From Enterococcus mediterraneensis (GTDB taxonomy: Bacteria > Bacillota > Bacilli > Lactobacillales > Enterococcaceae), in assembly GCF_900604485.1 (NCBI RefSeq), contig NZ_UWOP01000001.1:315001-379000 (forward strand): a DNA stretch of 64,000 nucleotides, written 5' to 3'. Positions 57,057 to 64,000 of this stretch are shown one piece after another. The position numbers and the translations under genes were made by a program. The first letter of the stretch is position 1, and each line of letters begins with the position of its first letter. The notes under the pieces are model-generated. The model did no database searches. It was given only the letters and a program-made list of their open reading frames with translations, and was not told where the DNA came from.

Positions 57057-59012
57057 TTATTGTTCTCTTACATAAGCTTTATTTGCCGTTATATAACCAT
57101 TTGCAGTTTTTAATCTAGGATATCCATTTGCATCAAAGTCAGTTCCTGTCACTGTAACGACTTGGCCTTTTTTAATTTTTGTTGAGCGATTTTGACTTAC
57201 AAAGTTAGTAGATGTGTAATAATAATCATCTTTTAAGAATTTTACTTTTTTAACATTTGTATAATAATTTGCATATTTAGAGGTAATTTTTGCTACATAA
57301 TTTTTGTTAGCGGTCAGATAACCTTTAGAAGTTACTAGACGCGGAACACCAGAAGAAGCTGTGTATTCGATTCCTGTAACTTTCACAACGGTTCCTTTCT
57401 TTACAGCTGTCCCACGTTCTTTAAATGAAAGATCTTTATAATAGTAGTCATCTTTCTTCAAACAAACAAAAGAAGGATTTGTAAGATAGTAGGTATTGTA
57501 ATTAGCTGTCAATACGCCGACGATATTTTTATTAGTCGAAATGTAGCTTCCATCAGAAAGTTTGAACCGCGGATAGCCGTCCGCCGAATAAGCCAATCCC
57601 GTGATTTTAAGAGGCGTTCCTCCAGCATAACGAGTCTTCGTCGTTTTAAAGTCAGTCGAAGTGTAGGAGTAATCAGCCTTCTTTAGATATATATAGCCTG
57701 TAGAGGTTCCTTTATAGAGATAATTTTGATATTTAGACGTTATTTTATTAACGTAGGCTGTATTTGCAGTCAAGTATCCCTCGGAAATTTTTAACCTCGG
57801 TGTTCCGCCACTTGTTCGCTCGATTCCTTCAACTTTAAAGACATCCGTTTTAGAAATTTTCCTACCTCTATTTTTTGTTGAAAAATCAGTACTTAAATAA
57901 ATATAATCATCTTTTTTCATAGTGACATATCCTGGGTTCGTTTGATAATATGTCGCCGTTTGTGGTTGAGTAGTAAATTTTTTGGCATAATCAGATGACA
58001 TGTCAAATGTACTGGCTATCCCTGGATAAAAAACACGCGATGTCCATTGCCATGCTCCATAGGCTGTGTAAAGCTGAGTTTTTGTTGGGTTATATGGATA
58101 TGCTGCGATCCAAACGTTTTTTTCACCTAATGTTTTTGCATTGATCCGTCCTTCATTGATCCAATTAAGTCCAATATAATGCTGAACGTTCGAATACCCC
58201 AGTTGGTTTAAACGATTGGCAAATGCCTGGGAATTCTGCGTATGATTTTTATTATCTTTTATTTTTGGTTCTTCAATATCGTTGACCATAACAGTAGATT
58301 TGGGAAGCTTCAATTCCGCAGCAAATTTCGCAAAATAATCCGCTTCTTTGATTGCTTCGGCAGTTGATGTAAACCAACTATAGTGATACGCATGTACCAA
58401 TAATCCAGCGGCTTGCGCATTTGCTATTTGAACTTTTGCATATTCGTTTCTATACGTCGTGTATTCTGTCAATTTCACTACAACTGCTTTTACTCCGAAG
58501 TTTTTCATCATTCGAAAATTTGCTACACTGATTATTCCATTGTGAGAAGATATATCAATGAAATCCTTTGTAGGTGTATTCGTCGAGTCATGAGGTATAT
58601 CTGGAATCGATAACACAGCCGTCCGTGCGGTTCTTTGAACAGGCGGTTTGACTACTTCATACAGATCCGAACGTCCTTCATCTGATGGAAAAGCATTTAA
58701 AGAAAGTTCATAACTTTTCTGGGATGATGAAGTTTCATTTTGTTTTTCTGTGCTTTGCGTAGACGATTCTACCGATTCTTTGGTTTCAACACTCGACTCC
58801 GTTGAACTGCTTTCATCATTTAGAGTACTGCTTTCATTGGCTGATGTGCTGCTTTCAATTGCAGTTGAATTACTTACTGTTGCTTGACTAATTTTTTCAC
58901 TAGCGGGATATGTACTTTCGTCAGAACCACTGTCTCCTATTCCCTCAGCAAATGCTTTGGGGCTACACAGAAACATCGCAACTAGAATGAAACCGAAACA
59001 CTTTTTTTTCAT
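57057..59012 (-). CDS. Secreted GH25 lysozyme with four C-terminal DUF5776 repeats
   Basis: Peptidoglycan hydrolase, exported. The order is a signal peptide (cleavage likely after SPKAFA), a Ser/Thr/Glu-rich linker (residues 23-110), a GH25 muramidase domain (about 150-345) with D153 in FIDISSHNG and D245/E247 in VNDIEEP, and four repeats of about 70 residues each ending like GYLTANKAYV, which I assign to DUF5776 and which probably bind the wall. 651 residues. The ATG follows AAAAGGAGTC. There is no LPXTG anchor. It may be an autolysin or a remodelling enzyme. It shares the repeats with the protein starting at 61848. Confidence 0.92.
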   Translation of the reverse strand: MKKKCFGFILVAMFLCSPKAFAEGIGDSGSDESTYPASEKISQATVSNSTAIESSTSANESSTLNDESSSTESSVETKESVESSTQSTEKQNETSSSQKSYELSLNAFPSDEGRSDLYEVVKPPVQRTARTAVLSIPDIPHDSTNTPTKDFIDISSHNGIISVANFRMMKNFGVKAVVVKLTEYTTYRNEYAKVQIANAQAAGLLVHAYHYSWFTSTAEAIKEADYFAKFAAELKLPKSTVMVNDIEEPKIKDNKNHTQNSQAFANRLNQLGYSNVQHYIGLNWINEGRINAKTLGEKNVWIAAYPYNPTKTQLYTAYGAWQWTSRVFYPGIASTFDMSSDYAKKFTTQPQTATYYQTNPGYVTMKKDDYIYLSTDFSTKNRGRKISKTDVFKVEGIERTSGGTPRLKISEGYLTANTAYVNKITSKYQNYLYKGTSTGYIYLKKADYSYTSTDFKTTKTRYAGGTPLKITGLAYSADGYPRFKLSDGSYISTNKNIVGVLTANYNTYYLTNPSFVCLKKDDYYYKDLSFKERGTAVKKGTVVKVTGIEYTASSGVPRLVTSKGYLTANKNYVAKITSKYANYYTNVKKVKFLKDDYYYTSTNFVSQNRSTKIKKGQVVTVTGTDFDANGYPRLKTANGYITANKAYVREQ

Positions 59013-59069
59013 TTTAGACTCCTTTTCATAATTAAGCTAATCAGATAACTAAACACCATTAATTAAAAT

Positions 59070-59101
59070 AAGCAGTCAATATTTCTTAGTATTGACTGCT
59101 T
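59070..59101 (-). terminator. Terminator downstream of the TagF-like/GT4 fusion gene
   Basis: AAGCAGTCAATA (59070-59081) pairs perfectly with TATTGACTGCTT (59090-59101). On the minus strand ATTTTAATTAA follows. Confidence 0.7.
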
Positions 59102-59110
59102 ACTATAATT

Positions 59111-61636
59111 TTACCCTTCGCAAACGATACTGTAAAATTTTTGCATCGTTTCCTTATTATATTGCACATAATCAAATGAGGAAGCAGGAAGTTTTCCATC
59201 TATAAAGTTTTTCATTCCTTCGTATAATCCATCTACGCTATTTTCAACAAGTGAATCAGGATGATCTTTCAAAACGCTTTTTATCCCTGATACGTTTGTT
59301 CCAATGACGTGTTTTCCAAGAATCATACCTTCTATAAGAGCAATACCTTGTCCTTCATAATTAGAAGAAAAAACAAAGCAATCAGCCATATTTACAATAG
59401 GAATAGGATTATCAACAAAGCCATACAATGTAACAACATCTGTTAAACCATATTCAAGTATAAGAGAAGTTATTTCGTTTAATAATGGACCGTCACCTAC
59501 AAGCATTAGTCTGACATTTTTGTTTTCCTTATATAATCGAGCAAATGCTTTTATCAATGTTTTCTGATTTTTTTCTGGAGATAGACGTGCAACGTTTATA
59601 AAATTAATGTTACTAGGATTTGGAGGTACAAGTGCACTGATTGTTTGTATTCCAAAAAGATTGACTTTTTCTTCGAACGGCACACGATACGTGTTATCAA
59701 TGCTTGATAAGATCATCTTCCCATCATTTATTTTTTTATAAACATCTTTTTTCTCTAATATTTCTTTTCCGTTAATTAAATTATTTATATAATCAAATTT
59801 TGAATCATCTGATACAAAACGTTTTAGATCATGCCTATTTTGTTCACAAGCACTTTCTGAAACAGAAATTATTTTGTCAAATAATCTATACGTGCTAAAA
59901 ATTATTTTTAAATTCCATCTATGCTTATACTTGCCTTTTACTTGTTTATTAAATTCTTCAAGCATTATATTATGCAAAAACATTATTTTTTTAGGAGAAT
60001 CTGAAAATGCCAATAATGAAGTAAAAGTTTTATTATAACCACCAAAGTCAATGACTATATCAGGAGTGATATTCCCCATAACCCGTTTAAACTCAAAGAC
60101 AAACTGCTCTTTTAATTTTTTTAGGTTAATAAATTTAGAATCATAGCCTTGTCGGTAAAACATATTTTGATTATAAGTGTCGCGCAGAGTTCTGAAAGAA
60201 TACGAAAACCGATAGATAACTTTACATCGTGGATCTAATTTTTTTAGATTATTCTCTTTTTCATTACTCATTCTATCAGACTCTAGAATAATCAATTCAT
60301 ACTTCTCATAATCAATAAATGTACTTAAATTGATCAATGAATTAGTAATCCCGTTATTATAAAAACCGCCGCCATACGCTAGGATGATTTTTTTGTCAGA
60401 ATTACTAGTCTTTTCTTTTCTTTCGTTTCCTTTTTCTAGAATTGCTTCAACACTTCGTTTAGCAGCTTGTCCATCATCTAGATAACAGAAGGAATTCAAA
60501 AAGTTATCGATCTTATCTTTATGCTCCAATAAGTATTCATCGTTATCCATTTGTAACTTCTCTATAATTTCATCTAGACTTTCACTTAAAAAGCCTGGTA
60601 TCTCATTGATTGGAAGATAGAAACCGCGTGTTCGATCGTAGGAATCTTTATCTGGAATATAAAAATAAATCGGCCGTTTTAATGGTAAAAAATCAAAAAA
60701 GATACTTGAATAATCAGTTATAAGTTTATCTACACAAGAAAGTAATTCATTAGTGTCGACCCAATTTGGTATGATTCTATCACCATAACCCAGCTCAACA
60801 AATTTATCATAAATAAAATAATGAGCTTTTAAAAATACTTTATATCCATCACCTATACTTTTTTGTATGGTTTCTACTTGATCGACTAATAACTGAATAT
60901 CCTCATCAGTTGTTTCATTTAAATCTTTTTTCCAAGTAGGAGCAAAAAGAATTATCTTTTTATTTTTTGGTAGATTATATTTTTCTCTAAAAACAGTATC
61001 ATCGCCAAAAATAGCGTCTACTCGCGCGTTACCGGTTACTGAAATATCTCCTTTATAAATACCGTCTAGTTGGTGACTCTCCAACAGTTTTTCAGCTGTA
61101 AATGTATTTGGCATTAATAATAAGTCAGTGTGTAAAAGATTTCTCTGAATGTTTTTATGAGCCGATAAACTTGCATTTTTAATATCTAATCCCAAAGTCT
61201 TTAAGGGTGTTCCATGCCATGTATTAATATAAATTTGACCGGCTTTTTTTACGAAATACGGCATAAACGAAGTATCATTAATCAAAAACTTACAACTTGC
61301 TAACAGTTTGTAATATTCTCTGCTTTCATATTTTACAAATTTCGTATCCTTATGCATCTTCTTAATAAAAGGAATCATCGGATCGTTTACATCCACTGTT
61401 ACCCAATAGAACTTCCCAGAATGGTTTTGCCGTATCAACTCTTTAAATATTGCATACACATTTCCTGTCAAATTTACAGCATGGTAGGATTCAAATAAAA
61501 AAGAATTCTCTACTACACTTTTAGTTTTAACATAGTGAAAGTACAAAGAATTCTGCCGCACTCTCTTTTTATGTATGTATTCTTTTAAAGGTGTCATAAA
61601 AAACTGATTGACCTTAGTCACTAATTGCTTTTCCAT
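59111..61636 (-). CDS. Two-domain teichoic acid enzyme: TagF-like glycerophosphotransferase fused to a GT4 glycosyltransferase
   Basis: Cytoplasmic enzyme of 841 residues with two catalytic modules. The N-terminal half (about 35-400) is TagF-like CDP-glycerol glycerophosphotransferase: TWHGTPLKTLG, ILFAPTWKKDL, and LITDYSSIFFDFLPL. A short linker of Lys/Glu follows. The C-terminal half (about 415-841) is a GT-B glycosyltransferase of family 4: ILAYGGGFYNNGITNSL, NVARLSPEKNQKTLIKAF, and FSSNYEGQGIALIEGMILGKHVIG. The fusion could couple polymer extension with sugar addition. The upstream site (GTGAGTG) is weak. The base composition is more AT-rich than the neighbours'. A promoter lies at 61697-61725. 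Confidence 0.88.
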   Translation of the reverse strand: MEKQLVTKVNQFFMTPLKEYIHKKRVRQNSLYFHYVKTKSVVENSFLFESYHAVNLTGNVYAIFKELIRQNHSGKFYWVTVDVNDPMIPFIKKMHKDTKFVKYESREYYKLLASCKFLINDTSFMPYFVKKAGQIYINTWHGTPLKTLGLDIKNASLSAHKNIQRNLLHTDLLLMPNTFTAEKLLESHQLDGIYKGDISVTGNARVDAIFGDDTVFREKYNLPKNKKIILFAPTWKKDLNETTDEDIQLLVDQVETIQKSIGDGYKVFLKAHYFIYDKFVELGYGDRIIPNWVDTNELLSCVDKLITDYSSIFFDFLPLKRPIYFYIPDKDSYDRTRGFYLPINEIPGFLSESLDEIIEKLQMDNDEYLLEHKDKIDNFLNSFCYLDDGQAAKRSVEAILEKGNERKEKTSNSDKKIILAYGGGFYNNGITNSLINLSTFIDYEKYELIILESDRMSNEKENNLKKLDPRCKVIYRFSYSFRTLRDTYNQNMFYRQGYDSKFINLKKLKEQFVFEFKRVMGNITPDIVIDFGGYNKTFTSLLAFSDSPKKIMFLHNIMLEEFNKQVKGKYKHRWNLKIIFSTYRLFDKIISVSESACEQNRHDLKRFVSDDSKFDYINNLINGKEILEKKDVYKKINDGKMILSSIDNTYRVPFEEKVNLFGIQTISALVPPNPSNINFINVARLSPEKNQKTLIKAFARLYKENKNVRLMLVGDGPLLNEITSLILEYGLTDVVTLYGFVDNPIPIVNMADCFVFSSNYEGQGIALIEGMILGKHVIGTNVSGIKSVLKDHPDSLVENSVDGLYEGMKNFIDGKLPASSFDYVQYNKETMQKFYSIVCEG

Positions 61637-61696
61637 CTAAACACTCACGTCTCACATTCTTAAATATTTTAGTATTATTTATACAGTTCAATCGTC

Positions 61697-61725
61697 ATTG
61701 TATCATACTTTTAGATACATGTTAA
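61697..61725 (-). promoter_or_regulatory. Promoter of the TagF-like/GT4 fusion gene
   Basis: On the minus strand, TTAACA (61720-61725), a 17-bp spacer and TACAAT (61697-61702), about 60 bp before the ATG. Confidence 0.65.
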
Positions 61726-61791
61726 TTTACAAAAAAAGATTTAAGATGCTGTTTTTCAGGACTATGCCTTAAAAATTATTGTATGAGATTG

Positions 61792-61819
61792 GTTGTAAAA
61801 TTTATACTCATGCTATAAT
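61792..61819 (+). promoter_or_regulatory. Probable promoter of the C39-like protein gene
   Basis: TATAAT (61814-61819) has GTTGTA (61792-61797) 16 bp upstream and lies about 30 bp before the start codon. Confidence 0.5.
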
Positions 61820-61847
61820 AGATTATAGTAAGAAGGGAGTCTTTTTA

Positions 61848-64000
61848 ATGAAAAGAAAAAAGAAAGCGGCATCACTCATCAGTTGTCTTTTGCTATTATT
61901 ACCTGTCTTTCCGATTGGCATGCCCGTTTATGCAGCGACAAATAGCACAGATACAACCGATACAAACATCCAGCAAACCGTAACAGAAAGTTCCGATTCA
62001 TCGGAAGAGCAAACCGAAGAAAGTTCTCAGTCTGAAGCAATTGATTCAAATCAAACAATCGATTCCAGTACCGCATCATCCAGTACTGCTCCAGAAAATA
62101 CACAAAGTTCTGAAACATCGGAGACAACCACCAGTTCATCAAAAATCATTGAGAAAAATCCTAGTACAACAACCACCACTGCAGAAAAAAATTTAGAAAA
62201 CTATCTTTCCTCCGTTCCAAAACAAGTTGGTATTATCAAAGAAACTTATCTGAATCATTCAGCAGACCTTGCAGAAGCCACAATTGCAGAACCATTATCC
62301 ATTGGTTCTATCGTTAAAATCAGTTCATTGGAAATGATTGAAGGTATTCCGGTCCTTAAAACTGAAAGCGGATTATACTTAACGGCCGCAAAAGAAACTG
62401 TTGTGGCTCTTCAAGGGAATATTTCTTCTTTTTATTCCACTCCAGTTTCTGCAGTTCGGCTCTCCCAAGCTACATCCGCATACTCGAGTATCCGTCCTTT
62501 TAGCAGTGCAGTGACTTTAAGTACCGGAACTATTTTGAAACCCACATCGATCGACTTCTCCTCAGATGGGCAAATCTTTTTCAAAACAGACAAAGGTTTT
62601 ATTACAGCTGATAAGAGTATCGCTGTTCAAGTGCCGGCGACTATCGACAACTACTACACAGAAAAACCAAATCAGGTGGTTCTTCTAAAAAATGATGTTA
62701 TTTACAGTGACGCGGATTTTAATAATAAAACATCTAAAACGGTAAAAACAGGTGATGTAGTCAAGGTCAACGGGATCCAATATTCCTCTTCCGGTTATCC
62801 TCGACTTGTCGTCAATGGCGGATTTCTATCAGCCAATCGTTCTATCGTCCAAAAGGTCGTTGATAATTACAGCAATTATTACACAAAACCGGTAAAAAAG
62901 GTCGCTCTCAAGAAAAAAGACATCCTCTATACCAGTACAGCATTCAATGAAGGAACCAAGACAAATATCACGATCAATGCTGGTGACACGGTGGCGATCA
63001 CTGGACTAGCGTTTTCATCAACAGGCGTTCCTAGATTCAAAACAAGCCGCGGGTATTTAACCGCCAATAAATCGATCGTCGTTGAACCTACTTCAAAAAT
63101 CGATCAATACTATTCCACTAATCCCGGTCAAGTCGTCTTAAAGAAAAAAGATGTAGTGTATAAATCCGTCGAATTTTCCGATAGTACCAAAACGACAAAA
63201 ACATACGCTTCCGGCAGTATTGTAAAAATACAAGGTATTCGTTACTCCAATGCCGGTTACCCACGATTGATGGTCTCCGGCGGATATCTGACTGCCAATA
63301 AATCCATCGTTCAAAAATTAGTGAATAACTATAGCAATTACTATACAAGTAATGTCGGTTACGTAAAAATGAAAAAAACTGATTATACGTATCAGACTGC
63401 AGATTTAAAAAGTAATCAGAGAAAAACTCAGCTGAAAAAAGGAAATGTCATCAAGATCACTGGCATCACATACACTTCTTCAGGATATCCTCGTTTTAAA
63501 ACTGCCAAAGGATATTTGACTACAAATAAGTCGATCGTTGAAAAATTTACTTTAGACAGCAAGAATTACTATACTTCTGCACCAAAACAAATCAAATTAA
63601 AAGTCAATGATTACTATTACAGTTCATTGACATTCAGTTCTTCAACTAAGCGGAATAAATTGCGTACAGGATCGATCGTAGCAGTGTCCGGAATTGAATT
63701 AACAGCTACCGGTATTCCGAGAATCAAAACGCCTTATGGTTATCTAACAGCCAATAAAAAATATGTCACCAGCACAAGCAGCAATGAATATTTCAATCAC
63801 AATGCGCCAAACTACATGCAAATGTCTGTTGGTGCGCCGATGGGATGTGTTTTAGCCGCAACTTATCAATCCCTGCGCTATAAAGGAAAAGCGACAAATG
63901 TTACTCTTAGACGTTTTATGGAATTAACACCCAAAACCAGTGTTAATCCTAACTTAGGCTACGCTGGAAGTCCTTTTAAATATCCAAAAGATTATAATCC
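61848..64000 (+). CDS. Secreted protein with seven DUF5776 repeats and a C39-like peptidase domain, partial at the right edge
   Basis: Exported wall protein, open at the window's right edge (about 717 codons seen, no stop). The ATG at 61848 follows AGAAGGGAGTC. The order is a signal peptide (MKRKKKAASLISC...PVYA, cleavage near residue 29), a Ser/Thr/Glu-rich linker to about residue 115, and seven repeats of about 70-78 residues each ending like GYLTANKSIV. The first two are divergent. Then a C39_2-type peptidase domain begins: YFNHNAPNYMQ and GAPMGCVLAATYQSL, where C667 is the expected catalytic Cys; the His and Asp lie beyond the edge. Same repeats as the lysozyme at 57057. Function inferred only. 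Confidence 0.85.
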   Translation, partial: MKRKKKAASLISCLLLLLPVFPIGMPVYAATNSTDTTDTNIQQTVTESSDSSEEQTEESSQSEAIDSNQTIDSSTASSSTAPENTQSSETSETTTSSSKIIEKNPSTTTTTAEKNLENYLSSVPKQVGIIKETYLNHSADLAEATIAEPLSIGSIVKISSLEMIEGIPVLKTESGLYLTAAKETVVALQGNISSFYSTPVSAVRLSQATSAYSSIRPFSSAVTLSTGTILKPTSIDFSSDGQIFFKTDKGFITADKSIAVQVPATIDNYYTEKPNQVVLLKNDVIYSDADFNNKTSKTVKTGDVVKVNGIQYSSSGYPRLVVNGGFLSANRSIVQKVVDNYSNYYTKPVKKVALKKKDILYTSTAFNEGTKTNITINAGDTVAITGLAFSSTGVPRFKTSRGYLTANKSIVVEPTSKIDQYYSTNPGQVVLKKKDVVYKSVEFSDSTKTTKTYASGSIVKIQGIRYSNAGYPRLMVSGGYLTANKSIVQKLVNNYSNYYTSNVGYVKMKKTDYTYQTADLKSNQRKTQLKKGNVIKITGITYTSSGYPRFKTAKGYLTTNKSIVEKFTLDSKNYYTSAPKQIKLKVNDYYYSSLTFSSSTKRNKLRTGSIVAVSGIELTATGIPRIKTPYGYLTANKKYVTSTSSNEYFNHNAPNYMQMSVGAPMGCVLAATYQSLRYKGKATNVTLRRFMELTPKTSVNPNLGYAGSPFKYPKDYN

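Noticed and set aside
1-64000. CRISPR arrays, tRNA or rRNA genes, insertion sequences, prophage
   Set aside because: No spaced direct repeats, no tRNA T-loop and cloverleaf, no transposase or integrase other than xerC, and no phage gene were seen while reading.

Overview
The window looks like chromosomal DNA of a low-GC Firmicute, most probably an Enterococcus. Support comes from the familiar gene order rbgA-rnhB-dprA-topA-trmFO-xerC-hslV-hslU-codY, a LiaFSR operon whose proteins look enterococcal, pyruvate formate-lyase with its activase, DUF5776-repeat cell-wall proteins, and strong AGGAGG-type ribosome binding sites with frequent TTG and GTG starts. The species cannot be fixed from sequence reading alone. 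No rRNA, tRNA, CRISPR array, insertion sequence or prophage was seen.

Layout. 1-5.0 kb: anaerobic pyruvate metabolism (pflB, pflA) with manganese pyrophosphatase and a partial DUF1803-like gene. 5.2-11 kb: topoisomerase IV (parE, parC), a CoA-binding protein and plsY. 11.2-22.2 kb: a long leftward housekeeping block from rbgA to codY and a LacX-like epimerase. 22.3-28.7 kb: signal peptidase I, a C-terminal processing protease, YozE, MsrA, YpmS, a GDSL lipase-like protein, a DegV protein and a hemolysin III-like protein. 28.7-34.7 kb: folA, thyA, a Uup/YfmR-type ABC-F ATPase and a Na+/H+ antiporter coupled to a small helical protein. 34.9-41.3 kb: envelope genes, namely a class B PBP, an LCP ligase, the teichoic-acid exporter tagG/tagH and tagD. 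41.4-42.9 kb: cold shock protein, acetyltransferase and sodA. 43-51.2 kb: a GtrA protein, a DUF1189 protein, a hydroxyacid dehydrogenase, a polyprenyl-phosphate glycosyltransferase, a large membrane protein and an unusually long LtaS-like enzyme. 51.2-57 kb: a HesB-like protein, ktrA, liaF-liaS-liaR, greA and mltG. 57-64 kb: a GH25 lysozyme, a TagF-like/GT4 fusion and a C39-like protein cut by the right edge.

Much of the right half concerns the cell envelope. TagD makes CDP-glycerol, the TagF-like fusion may polymerise and decorate glycerol phosphate, TagGH exports polymer, and the LCP protein would attach it to peptidoglycan. The GtrA, GT2 and GT-C-like proteins resemble a three-component system that glycosylates polymers outside the membrane, next to an LtaS-like enzyme. 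The lysozyme and the C39-like protein share the same tandem DUF5776 repeats and flank the TagF-like fusion.

The most notable unexplained structure is a dispersed family of at least four intergenic inverted repeats of about 70-100 bp (near 11.1, 16.0, 34.8 and 54.9 kb). Their ends resemble ATATCCGAAC...GTTCGGATAT, and each contains inner stems.
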